Below are positions 37,101 through 45,524 of a DNA stretch of 64,000 bases, in pieces. The DNA comes from Gemmatimonadaceae bacterium. Lineage in GTDB: Bacteria > Gemmatimonadota > Gemmatimonadetes > Gemmatimonadales > Gemmatimonadaceae. The stretch is taken from positions 62,001 to 126,000 of the forward strand of contig JAUQWM010000063.1 in assembly GCA_030835125.1 (NCBI GenBank), read 5' to 3'. The notes under the pieces were generated by a model, which ran no database searches, had not been told where the DNA came from, and saw nothing but the letters and a program-made list of their open reading frames with translations. The first letter of the stretch is position 1, and every line of letters begins with the position of its first letter. Made by a program: the position numbers and the translations under genes.

Positions 37101-40100
37101 CGGTGCGCCCGGAACAGGTCGCGGAGCGTCGGCACGCCGCTGAGCGAATCGATCGTGGCCAGCACGATCGGCAGGTCACCGGAGATGCCGTGCGGCCACA
37201 GGCGGGGCTGCGATCCCCGGTTCCGCCGCAGTTCGTCGATCGGCGGGCCGAGCGTGCCGGCGCCGTAGAGCAATTCCGCCGCCAGATCCTGGAAGACCGC
37301 GGCGCTCGCCGGCGTGATGCCCAGCTCGCGCAGCTCGATCTGCGTCGCGGTCCACGCCATGTCGAGCGCGCGCTGGGCCGCCCGCGGATCGTGGTACCGG
37401 TCGGCGAGGGTGAACGCCTCCTCCCGGCTCTTGGCGACCAGGGTGGTGAACGACACGCTGGTCGACTGCCCGGGAAGGACACGGACGCGGGTGCGCAGCG
37501 CCATGATCGGGTCGAGCACAGCGCCGGTCGTGCCGGACAGGGCACCGTGCGACGCCATCGCCGCGGGATTGCGCACGGTGCGGCCGCGGCCGACGAAGCG
37601 GGACCGGTCCGTCTCGCAGGTGACCGGGCCGACGCGATCGCGTCCCGAGTCCACCACGTGCACGAACCAGAGCCGCGTCTCCGCCTGCTCGCGCGGGCGC
37701 CGCGTGGCGGTGATCGCGGTGCACCAGGGGTGCCATTCGGTCTCGACGAACAGGTTCGAGAAGGCGGGATGCGCCTGGTCGGCGGCGGGCGGCGCCATCA
37801 CGACCTCGCCATAACTGGTCAGCTCGATCTCGGCGGGTTCCCGTCCCGTGTTGGTCAGCGTCACGCGCCGCACCTCCGCCGAATCGCCCGGGACAACCGT
37901 GACATCGGTCCGGGTCTCGATCTCGCCATCGACGCGATGCAGGGTCACCCGGTCCGTGGCGAGCCAGGCGCGACTCCAGTCGGGACGCACCCCGGTGGGC
38001 TGCAGTGCGGTGGACCAGGTGCGGCCGCTCTCCACCTGCCGCACGTAGCAGAACTGGCCGGTGTCGTCCGTGGTGCGGTCGGCACGCCACCGCGTCACCG
38101 CCAGCGAGCCGTACCGGCTGTACCCGGTGCCGTCGTGGGTGAGCATGACCGTGTACGGCACCGATCCCAGGAGCGCCACGCGCGGACCACTGGCGTCGGC
38201 GGGGTTCACCTCGCGCACGACAGGCAGGTCGCGATCGAATGCCGGCCGGGCTTCGTCGGGTCGCGCGGTCTGCGGTTTCCGCATCACCAGCCGGCGCGGG
38301 ATGCGCTCGTGCAGGAGCAGTTCGGCGGCCTTGACCAGCGGATCGGCGTGGAAGCGTTGCTGCCAGATGTCGTCAAGCAGCACGTTGGTGAGCGCAGTGA
38401 GCGTCATCCCCACGTGGTGCGCCATGTGCGTGCGCACGATCGCGAATCGATGGCCGGCCGCGGGCCGCGTGAAGTCGAGCGCGTCGTGAAATCCGTGCGC
38501 CCCCAGCGCGCCCATGGTCTCGAGCACCTGCAGGTTGGCCAGGGCGCGCACCGGCTCGATGAGCGCCGCCAGCGCGCTGGCATACGGGGCAACCACCAGG
38601 TCCCTGCCCAACCCGCGCTTGAGCGCGAGATCGGGCACCCCGAAGGCACGGTACTGGTAGGTCTGGTGGCGATCGCGATGGTTGTACGCACTTTCACTCG
38701 ACCCCCACGGCACGTCGCGCGCGCGCGCGTACGCGACCTGCCGTTCCACGACGCCCCGATACGTCTGGTCCAGCAGCGTGAAGGGCAGCGAGCGCATGAC
38801 GAGCACCGGCATCAGGTACTCGAACATGCTGCCGCTCCACGAAAGCAGTGCCGTCGCCCCTTCGACGCGGTTCAGCGCCCGTGACAACCGGAACCAGTGC
38901 TCCACCGGCACGTCGTTCCTGGCGACCGCGATGAAGCTCGCCAGTCGTGCCTCGGACGCCAGCAGGTCATAGAACGCCGCGTCCGGCGTAAACGTCGCGG
39001 GATGGTATCCGATCGTGAACAGCTTCCGGGTCTCGTCGTAGAGGAACGCGAACTCCATGCCGAGGGCGAACGCGGACGCCTGCTCTGCCAGCGCCTGCAG
39101 GCGCTCCCGCAGCGCCGGCTCCCGCGTGGCGACCTGCAGGCACGCCTGGCCCAGCGCGATCAGGTGGCCTGCGAGGTTCCCGCTGTCCACGACGCTGATG
39201 TACGGAGGGTCGAGGACCTCGAGGTCCGGCAGGCGATACCAGTTGAAGAAGTGGCCGCGATACCGGGGCATGCGTTCCATCGTGGCCAGCGTCTTCTCCA
39301 GGCGCTGGGTCATGTCCGCCGCCGTGATCAGGCCGAGGTCGTGCGCGCTCACCGTCGCCAGCAACTGGAGTCCGATGTTCGTCGGCGACGTCCGCATCGC
39401 CACCTCGACCTCCGGGTCCGACTGGACGTTGTCCGGCGCCAGCCAGCGCGTTCCCTCGTTCACGTACTCATCGAAGAACCGCCAGTGCAGCGTGGCGTAC
39501 CGCGCGGCCACCGCGCGCTGCGACTCGGACAGTCGGCGGCGGGCGGCCATCGCCGGCTGGCTCAGCCGGATCATCACCGTCGGCGCCGCCAGCCACAGGA
39601 CCACGAAGCCGAGCACCAGGGACCCCACCGGCAGGAGCTGGATCAACGGCACGCCCACCGCCAGGCGATGGAACAGGGCGACGTACAGGAGGATCACGAA
39701 GGTCGCGCCAGCGACCGCGACCGACGCGCGCATCGCCCGCCAGGTCTCGGACGGCATATCGGACACGCTGCGCTCCACCAGCGACGCCGATTGCCACTCC
39801 AGCAGGTTCCGCCGCGAGACGAACAGGCGGTGCAGCGTCCGCACGATCGCGTCGGCCGACACGAGAGCCTGGTGCGGAAGGCTCACCAGCGCGACCGCAG
39901 CCTGCTGCGCGCACACCACCGCATCCTGTCCGACCGCGGCATAATACGCGCGCCACGACTTGTCGCGCGGTGGCCGCACCAGGGCCAGCGCGATCGCAGT
40001 CGCCCAGGGGGCGACGATGGCGCCGAGCCCGATCAGCGTCCAGCGCCACGCGGAGCCGGGCAGCACCGTCCAGCCTCCCACCAGGAGGAGGAGTTGGGCG

Positions 40101-42682
40101 ATCTCGACCGTGCTGCGGCGCAGGTTGTCGATGATCTTCCAGCGGGAGATGATCGACAACCGGTTGCGTTCGGGACCGTCCGGTCCCGGCACCATGCTTC
40201 GCAGCCACGGGAGCAACTGCCAGTCGCCGCGGATCCACCGGTGCTTGCGTCGGGTGTACGCGAGGTAGCTCGTCGGGTAGTCGTCGTAGACGATCACGTC
40301 GGTGGCGAGACCGGCGCGCGCGTAATTGCCCTCGATCAGGTCGTGCGACAGCAGCGTGTTCTCGGGGAACCGTCCGTGGGTCGCCAGCTGGAAGGCATCG
40401 ACATCGTAGATCCCCTTCCCCGTGAAGCTCCCTTCGCCATAGAGGTCCTGGTAGACGTCGGACACCGCCATCGAGTACGGATCCACGCCGGGATGCCCCG
40501 AGGCAATGGCGGCAAAGCGCGACCGGTGCGCGCTCGGCAACGATACGCCCACGCGGGGCTGGAGGATTCCATAGCCCGTGACGACGCGCTTGCGATCGGC
40601 GTCGTACACGGCGCGATTGAGGGGATGGGCCAGCGCGCCAACCAGCGAGGGCGCCGCATCCGGGGGCAGCACGGTATCGGCATCGAGCGTGATCACGTAC
40701 CGGACGCCCTGCAAGGTCGCGAGGTCGCCGCTGGTGACCGGGAACGCGTCGGCGGCGCCACCGCGCAGCAGGCCATTGAAGTCCGACAGCTTGCCGCGCT
40801 TCCGCTCCCAGCCCATCCACACCCCCTGCCGCGGGTTCCAGCGTCGCGGCCGGTGCAGCAGGAGGAACTCGTCAGGCGCGTCGGACGCGTGACGCTCGTT
40901 GAGGGCCCGCACGCCCTCGACGGCGGCGGCCACGATCGCGGCGTCGCCCGGCATGACCTCCTGCGGGGCGTCGGTGAAGTCGCTGAGGATGGCGAAGTGC
41001 AGGTGCGCCTCCCGGTTGGCGAGGAACTGCACCTCCACGTTCTCCAGCGCCTCGTGGACGTCGTCGACGCTGCCGAACAGCGTCGGGATCACCACGACCG
41101 TGCGATACTCCGCCGGCACGCCGTCCTCGTGCAGGTCCAGGCGCGGCAGCACGCGCGGCGGGAGCAGCGTCGACACCAGCTGGTTCAGGACCGTCACGGC
41201 CACGTCGAGCGCCGGGAAGAAGGCCACCAGGAGCACCAGCCACCAGCTGTCGCGCATGCCGACGCCAGTCAGCAGGGTCGCCCCCAGCGTCGCCAGCACG
41301 GCCAGGACTGACAGGCCGCCGATGAAGACCGTGTTCGGGTGGTCGCGGACCAGGCGCTCGACGCGCTCACCGGTCGGCGGCGAGTATCCGGCGAGTCGCT
41401 CGAGTTCATCGAGCCCCTCATCCACGAGGTAGAAACCCACGTGGGACCGGCGCGCGTCGCGTTCGACGTGGGTCCGCGCGAGGTCGACGGCCCACTGCGC
41501 GACCGAGGCCTCCCGGTGGTCGGTGCGCTTCGCGATGCGCTCGACGACGTGACGATACCGATCGCGCGTCGCGAACGTCATGCGCGGGTAGAACCCGGAC
41601 GGGTCCTCGCGCAGCACCGCCTCCATCACGCTCTGCTTCTCGACGAACTGGCGCCAGTCCCGTCGCCCGATGTCGCGCAGGCTCGTGATGCTGTTCGCCA
41701 TCATGATCTGCGTCAGCGCCAGTCGTTGCGTCGACCGGGCCGTCACGTCCTCGGGGCTGACCCCCGCTTCACGCAGCCAGTTCTCGAGCCACGCCAGCGG
41801 CGGGAACGCGCCCTCTGCCTGGCGCAGGGACTGGAGGAAGCGCGAGACGAAATGCGGCGTCAGGGTGTGCTCGGCCGCGACGAACTCGCCCAGCGCGGCG
41901 CGCAGGCTGGTGCCGCCGGCGGACGCCACCGCCAGGATCCGTTCCGCCCAGTGCGCGGCGAGGGCGATCTCGTCCAGGTGCTGGACACTGCGCAGCGTCA
42001 TGCGCCGGACGCTCTCGATCAGCCCGATGCGCAGCATCGCCGGCATCGCCCACAACTCACCCAGGGTCAGCGGCGTGACGCCCTGGAACGCCTCCACGAA
42101 CAGGTCGACATTCTCCATGTCGATGCGCGCTTCGGTGTGCGAGATGAGCGCGATCGCCACCTCGTAGGCGCGCGGGTACCCGGTCAGCGGACCGCTGGCG
42201 AGCTCGGGCAACTCGCGGTAGTAGCGGCCGGGCAGGCTGGCGCGCACTTCCTGCAGGTGCTCCTGCACGACGTAGTAGTTGTCGAGCAGCCACTCCGCGG
42301 CCGGGCCAGCGTCGAGACCGGCAGCCGCGGCGGCATTCAGCCGCTTGTGCGCGTCCGCCAGGAGCCGGCTGGTGTCAGCGAGCCGGGCCAGGAGTCGCGC
42401 CGGACGCCATCGGACGGGGCCGGCGACCAGTCGCTGCCCTCTCGCCACCGCGCGCGCGCGAGCCGCAAGGTGATCGGCACCAAGCAGTTCACCCCGAATT
42501 GGTCCAACCAGCAACTCCTCCGAGGCCGCCACGCGCCTGCGCTCCGCCCGCGAACTCATCCGGTGCCGAAACCGGAGTCCCGGACGGCGCGCGCTCGGGG
42601 AGTCCTCGATGGCAGGTTGGGCATAGGCACCGTTGAAATGGCGGACAGCGACCGGAGAAACTCGCGGTCGTGGGGGAGTCAC
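34178..42682 (-). CDS. Cyclic beta-1,2-glucan synthase-like giant enzyme (GT84 + GH94)
   Basis: About 2,834 residues from GTG 42682; ATG 42559 (41 codons in) is an alternative. Order: N-terminal regulatory region to about 440, transmembrane helices near 447-500, a GT84 glycosyltransferase with TLDADTVLPP near 664 and RKHRWIRGDWQ, more helices at about 860-1010, a glucoamylase-like domain with SGSMFEYLMPVLVM near 1285 and HMAHHVGMTL, and C-terminal GH94 phosphorylase-like modules with FSDDLAWLPYVV and the catalytic region GTGDWNDG near 2495. Homologues such as NdvB polymerise UDP-glucose to cyclic beta-1,2-glucan, with the GH94 part setting chain length. The product is exported to the periplasm in known systems. 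All main catalytic segments look intact. The single largest gene of the window; no transporter gene (ndvA type) is next to it. Confidence 0.93.
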   Translation of the reverse strand: MTPPRPRVSPVAVRHFNGAYAQPAIEDSPSARRPGLRFRHRMSSRAERRRVAASEELLVGPIRGELLGADHLAARARAVARGQRLVAGPVRWRPARLLARLADTSRLLADAHKRLNAAAAAGLDAGPAAEWLLDNYYVVQEHLQEVRASLPGRYYRELPELASGPLTGYPRAYEVAIALISHTEARIDMENVDLFVEAFQGVTPLTLGELWAMPAMLRIGLIESVRRMTLRSVQHLDEIALAAHWAERILAVASAGGTSLRAALGEFVAAEHTLTPHFVSRFLQSLRQAEGAFPPLAWLENWLREAGVSPEDVTARSTQRLALTQIMMANSITSLRDIGRRDWRQFVEKQSVMEAVLREDPSGFYPRMTFATRDRYRHVVERIAKRTDHREASVAQWAVDLARTHVERDARRSHVGFYLVDEGLDELERLAGYSPPTGERVERLVRDHPNTVFIGGLSVLAVLATLGATLLTGVGMRDSWWLVLLVAFFPALDVAVTVLNQLVSTLLPPRVLPRLDLHEDGVPAEYRTVVVIPTLFGSVDDVHEALENVEVQFLANREAHLHFAILSDFTDAPQEVMPGDAAIVAAAVEGVRALNERHASDAPDEFLLLHRPRRWNPRQGVWMGWERKRGKLSDFNGLLRGGAADAFPVTSGDLATLQGVRYVITLDADTVLPPDAAPSLVGALAHPLNRAVYDADRKRVVTGYGILQPRVGVSLPSAHRSRFAAIASGHPGVDPYSMAVSDVYQDLYGEGSFTGKGIYDVDAFQLATHGRFPENTLLSHDLIEGNYARAGLATDVIVYDDYPTSYLAYTRRKHRWIRGDWQLLPWLRSMVPGPDGPERNRLSIISRWKIIDNLRRSTVEIAQLLLLVGGWTVLPGSAWRWTLIGLGAIVAPWATAIALALVRPPRDKSWRAYYAAVGQDAVVCAQQAAVALVSLPHQALVSADAIVRTLHRLFVSRRNLLEWQSASLVERSVSDMPSETWRAMRASVAVAGATFVILLYVALFHRLAVGVPLIQLLPVGSLVLGFVVLWLAAPTVMIRLSQPAMAARRRLSESQRAVAARYATLHWRFFDEYVNEGTRWLAPDNVQSDPEVEVAMRTSPTNIGLQLLATVSAHDLGLITAADMTQRLEKTLATMERMPRYRGHFFNWYRLPDLEVLDPPYISVVDSGNLAGHLIALGQACLQVATREPALRERLQALAEQASAFALGMEFAFLYDETRKLFTIGYHPATFTPDAAFYDLLASEARLASFIAVARNDVPVEHWFRLSRALNRVEGATALLSWSGSMFEYLMPVLVMRSLPFTLLDQTYRGVVERQVAYARARDVPWGSSESAYNHRDRHQTYQYRAFGVPDLALKRGLGRDLVVAPYASALAALIEPVRALANLQVLETMGALGAHGFHDALDFTRPAAGHRFAIVRTHMAHHVGMTLTALTNVLLDDIWQQRFHADPLVKAAELLLHERIPRRLVMRKPQTARPDEARPAFDRDLPVVREVNPADASGPRVALLGSVPYTVMLTHDGTGYSRYGSLAVTRWRADRTTDDTGQFCYVRQVESGRTWSTALQPTGVRPDWSRAWLATDRVTLHRVDGEIETRTDVTVVPGDSAEVRRVTLTNTGREPAEIELTSYGEVVMAPPAADQAHPAFSNLFVETEWHPWCTAITATRRPREQAETRLWFVHVVDSGRDRVGPVTCETDRSRFVGRGRTVRNPAAMASHGALSGTTGAVLDPIMALRTRVRVLPGQSTSVSFTTLVAKSREEAFTLADRYHDPRAAQRALDMAWTATQIELRELGITPASAAVFQDLAAELLYGAGTLGPPIDELRRNRGSQPRLWPHGISGDLPIVLATIDSLSGVPTLRDLFRAHRYWRRRGLLVDLVVINAHSYDYLQELRDGIVEAMQSADDAALLDQPGGVFVRRRDVFQPDEYLMLSATARMHVACDGRSLARILASAAVRRDASSPDQSPSEAGRMLERSTPVSVPVERNGALASIVDRLLPLVAPLMPRVRRALGAGPGSAAEPEALQFHNGIGGLDAQGDYQMVVDDTRLPPAPWVNVIANPQGGFIVSERGAGCTWAENAYFYRLTPWHNDPVADPMCDVLFLQDDASGDLWCPTPAPVNGDGSYRVSHAPGRTTFEHWHDGIHTELLLGVPDDAAVKVSVIRVSNLTDRPRRLTLTAYAEWTLGARRVDTHSQVRTNVLASRSAILAQNHFDPEFTQWTAFLAASEPLTSYTADRLTFLGRNGSLADPAALRHERLDGRTGVGLDPCAALQMKLVLAPGEIREVTVLLGAARSEADAVRTLDRLRPAGQGRVAITKAVAEWAERLSVITIRTPDAAFDAMLNKWMLYQALACRMWARVGPYQSSGAYGFRDQLQDVLAFVYAEPETARAHILRAATRQFVEGDVQHWWHPHNGRGVRTRFSDDLAWLPYVVDRYVRVTGDTFILDEYVPFLTMRPLAEQEHELYDLPMVTDEHGSLYEHCRRALNKACSVGPHGLPLIGTGDWNDGLSRVGAAGRGESVWLAWFLVDTLRSFAGHADARGDHAEAAAWRRKADDYVTAVEASGWDGQWYRRAYYDDGTPLGSAGNDECRIDAIAQSWSVISGAGLPARQDLAMRALNTHLVREDARLIMLLTPPFDRGTHDPGYIMGYVPGVRENGAQYTHAALWAVMATARQGNGDRAFELFQMLNPLTHSANAADMATYKVEPYVVAADVYTAPSQLGRGGWTWYTGSASWMYRVGIEEILGFRKVGHTLRIEPRVPEAWGDYEVAYRFGEATYAIAVHDPAGVQRRGAVVSVDGVRVGDGVIRLVDDGQRHDVVVEAAPGRGGVTDGPAAVAVEAGG

Positions 42683-43143
42683 CCACCCTCCATGCGCGCC
42701 GATGTTCCTGCATCAAACCTAACCACTGACCGCGGCCGGTGACGGATGAAGTCCGTCGATCCGGGGACAGGTTTCGCCGTCTCTGCCGGCTCACACGACC
42801 CCCGCGCTGGCGCCTCAGCGGCCTCAAGCTGCCGGATTCGGCTGCCTAACGCGACATGGCTGCGTCGGCTGGCCAGGAGCGCCCCGGCGCGTGTCCGCCA
42901 GACACGCTGGCCCATCCTCGAGGCATCCGCGCCGGCCAGCGAACGCTCTGCGGATCGGTACGCGTGAACAGCCGAGGGGGTCCGGTCCCGTCCTTCGGAC
43001 GACCCCTCCCCGTCCCCCCCGGCCGGCCGCCGCCGTCGCAACGGCCCGGAGTCGCGCCGCGTACTTGCCAAGTCAGATTCATGAATTATTCATGACGTGC
43101 CCAACAGCGGTTCCGGTCACTCACCCCTCCCCGAGACCTGAGA
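42683..43143. other. Divergent intergenic region between glucan synthase and TonB receptor
   Basis: About 460 bases without a credible gene. Inverted repeats are GGCCAG/CTGGCC (42871-42876 with 42907-42912) enclosing GCGTGTC/GACACGC (42889-42895 with 42901-42907, five-base loop). A cobalamin-riboswitch consensus, often found ahead of TonB receptors, is not present. The AT-rich island with the 17-base palindrome lies at the receptor end. Both gene promoters must be here. Confidence 0.45.
43079..43095 (+). promoter_or_regulatory. Perfect palindrome TCATGAATTATTCATGA upstream of TonB receptor
   Basis: Eight-base arms TCATGAAT and ATTCATGA around a single T, 48 bases before the receptor ATG. The same sequence also forms a direct repeat of ATTCATGA (43077-43084 and 43088-43095). 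It stands out as an AT-rich block in very GC-rich flanks. Likely a dimeric repressor operator controlling the receptor, possibly by metal or nutrient status; I cannot match it to a named regulator. Confidence 0.6.
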
Positions 43144-45444
43144 ATGCGCCGATCCCTCTGGCTGCTGCTCGCTGCACCCGCCCTTCTCACCGCCGGAATC
43201 GCCAGGGCTCAGGCCGGAGGCACCGTCCGCGGCACCATCACCGCGGCCGAGGGTCGGGCGCCGGTCAAGGGAGCGCGCGTCGCGATCGCCAGCCCGTCCC
43301 GGGTCACCACCTCGAATGACCGCGGCGAGTACACCCTCCGCGACGTCCCGGCAGGCGAGTATGAAGTCCTTGTCACCGCGGTCGGCCGTTCGCCCGCGCG
43401 CACAACCGTAAGCGTGCGCGCCGCCGAAGAGGCGCGCGCCGACGTCTCCCTGACGGTCGGGTCCATCATGCTCTCGGGAGTGCTGGTGTCCGCCACCAGC
43501 GCCCCGATCGACGCCGACAAGGTCGCCGCGACCGTCAACGTGCTCACCGCCGCGCAGGTCCACGCCAGCCCGGCGCGCGAGACCCAGGACATGCTGCGCG
43601 AGGTACCCGGCATCGAACTGCCGCGCACCAGCAGTTCGGTCGGCGGCAATGCCCAGATCGTCTCCATCCGCGGCGTCGACGAGGGGCGCACCGCGGTGCT
43701 GCTCGACGGCGTGCCGCTGACCGACGCCTGGGGTGAGTGGGTCGACTGGAGCCGCGCCCCCAAGGACCTCATCGAGCGCGTCGAGGTCCTCGAGGGCGGC
43801 GGCTCCAACCTCTACGGCAATGGAGCGATGGGTGGCGTCATCTCCCTCTTTTCACGGCCCATCGCCCCGGGGAGTTACCGTCTCTCGGCCGCCGGTGGCA
43901 GTCGCGATACGCGCTCGGTCTTCCTCTCGGCCGGCGCCCCGCTCTCGGGACCGTTCGCGCTCTCGGTGGTCGGTGACTATGCCAGCGGCGGCGGCTATCG
44001 GATGGTCGCGCCAGCCAGTGCCGGCCCGATCGACACCGCGTCGAATTCCATCCGGCGCAACGCGATCGTGCGCCTGGAATACGCCCCGAGCGCGACGTTC
44101 AACGCCTTCGTCTCCGGGCATCTCTTCGGCGACAACCGCAGCCTCGGGACGCCGCTCAGCCGCGCCGCGCGCCGCGACGGTTCGACCGAGGGCGGAATCA
44201 ACTTTGGCTCCGCGAACACCGGCATGCTCAGCGCGCGCGCCTGGGACAGCGAGATGCGTGAGGACAACTGGTCCACGAGCGTCTCCACGGTGAGCGGCGT
44301 GGCCCGTGCGCTCGAACGCGTGACCGCCTGGACGCACATCCCTTCGTACGACCGCGGCGTGGCCCTCTCGTGGAACCGCAGCCACGTGCTCGGTTTCCAG
44401 TCGGTCGGTTTCGGCGGTGACTACCGCTACATGCGCGGCTTCCTGGTCGAGCAGGACTACGCGAACAACGCCGGCAATGCACCCACCACCCACAGTGCCT
44501 ACGGCGGCAACCAGTCGTTGAGCGGCATATTCGCCACCGGCCTCCTTGCCCCATCGCCGTCGCTCTTCGTGGAACTGAGCGCCCGGTTCGATCGCTGGGG
44601 CAACAACGACGGGTTCTCGAACGACGCCAGCGGCGCCGCGAGCTATCCCAACGCCACCCGCAGCGCGTTCTCCCCGCGCGTGGGCGCCAAGTACCTCGTG
44701 ACCCCGCAATTCGCGGTACACACGGCCTACTACCAGGCCTTCCGTGCGCCCAACCTCGCCGAGTTGTACCGCAAGGCACTGGGCAACACGATCAGCCTAC
44801 CGAACCCCGCCCTCAAGCCCGAGTACGCAACGGGCTACGAGTTCGGCACCGACTGGCAGCCGGCGCACTGGTTCCAGTTGAAGGGCACCATCTATCACAC
44901 CGATTACCGCGACTTCAACACCTTCGTGACCGCCTCGGCGCCGGGGGTGACCCCGGCGACGCGCCAGCGGCAGAACGTGACGAAGGCCCGCGGCCTCGGG
45001 GGAGAGATCTACCTCGCCCTCCGGCCGACCGAACAGTTCGACTTCAGCGCCAGCGCCAACTTCAACAACACGCGGGTCAGGGATCTCGGCACCGCCGCGT
45101 CGACGGCCACGCTCCACGAAGGGGCCCGGGTGGCGCGTGTCCCCAGGGAAAAGGGCACCGTCCGGATGGCCTACAACGCGCCGGGTCTTGGCACCGTCAC
45201 GCTCCTGGGCCGCTACGAGGGAACGAACACGACCTTCGGCAACTCGTTCACGCTCCCGGGGTTCACCGTCGTCGACATGAGCTACTTCCGGAGGATCGCG
45301 AATGGACTCGACGTGATTGCCGGGATCGAGAACGTGCTCGACCGGGCGTACTGGGTGAATGCGTCCGGCAACGCCGCGTCGCCGTTCGTGTCCCTGGGCC
45401 TGCCGCGCACGGTGCGCCTCGGCTTCGAGGCATACCGCAACTAG
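43144..45444 (+). CDS. TonB-dependent outer-membrane receptor
   Basis: 766 residues. Signal peptide RRSLWLLLAAPALLTAGIARAQ, then a carboxypeptidase-regulatory-like beta-sandwich at about 27-110 (VRGTITAAEGRAPVKGARV, GEYTLRDVPAGEY), the plug at about 120-230 (VPGIELPRTSS, VSIRGVDEGRTAVLLDGVPL, ERVEVLEGGGSNLYG) and a 22-strand barrel to the C-terminus (FRAPNLAELY, LKPEYATGYEFG, IENVLDRAYWVN, final RLGFEAYRN). It imports a scarce ligand such as a siderophore, cobalamin, nickel or oligosaccharide, powered by TonB. The substrate cannot be read off. The N-terminal sandwich is common in carbohydrate- and metal-type receptors of Bacteroidetes and relatives. A palindromic operator candidate lies upstream; the gene encoding the next lipoprotein follows after 80 bases. 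Confidence 0.95.
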   Translation: MRRSLWLLLAAPALLTAGIARAQAGGTVRGTITAAEGRAPVKGARVAIASPSRVTTSNDRGEYTLRDVPAGEYEVLVTAVGRSPARTTVSVRAAEEARADVSLTVGSIMLSGVLVSATSAPIDADKVAATVNVLTAAQVHASPARETQDMLREVPGIELPRTSSSVGGNAQIVSIRGVDEGRTAVLLDGVPLTDAWGEWVDWSRAPKDLIERVEVLEGGGSNLYGNGAMGGVISLFSRPIAPGSYRLSAAGGSRDTRSVFLSAGAPLSGPFALSVVGDYASGGGYRMVAPASAGPIDTASNSIRRNAIVRLEYAPSATFNAFVSGHLFGDNRSLGTPLSRAARRDGSTEGGINFGSANTGMLSARAWDSEMREDNWSTSVSTVSGVARALERVTAWTHIPSYDRGVALSWNRSHVLGFQSVGFGGDYRYMRGFLVEQDYANNAGNAPTTHSAYGGNQSLSGIFATGLLAPSPSLFVELSARFDRWGNNDGFSNDASGAASYPNATRSAFSPRVGAKYLVTPQFAVHTAYYQAFRAPNLAELYRKALGNTISLPNPALKPEYATGYEFGTDWQPAHWFQLKGTIYHTDYRDFNTFVTASAPGVTPATRQRQNVTKARGLGGEIYLALRPTEQFDFSASANFNNTRVRDLGTAASTATLHEGARVARVPREKGTVRMAYNAPGLGTVTLLGRYEGTNTTFGNSFTLPGFTVVDMSYFRRIANGLDVIAGIENVLDRAYWVNASGNAASPFVSLGLPRTVRLGFEAYRN

Positions 45445-45524
45445 CGGTTCATCAGCGCGACGCACCACGCGGTTCGGACACCTGACGGTGGAGAGTTGAC
45501 CGACTCCTGCCGATACTTTGCGAC

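Noticed and set aside
42683-43143. Cobalamin riboswitch ahead of the TonB receptor
   Set aside because: I looked for the B12-box and its conserved CCGGTGA/GCCACTG elements in order and did not find them; the visible inverted repeats do not form that fold.
45496-45517. Sigma-70 promoter before the M23-like lipoprotein (TTGACC ... GATACT)
   Set aside because: The spacing of 10 bases is too short for a functional -35/-10 pair.
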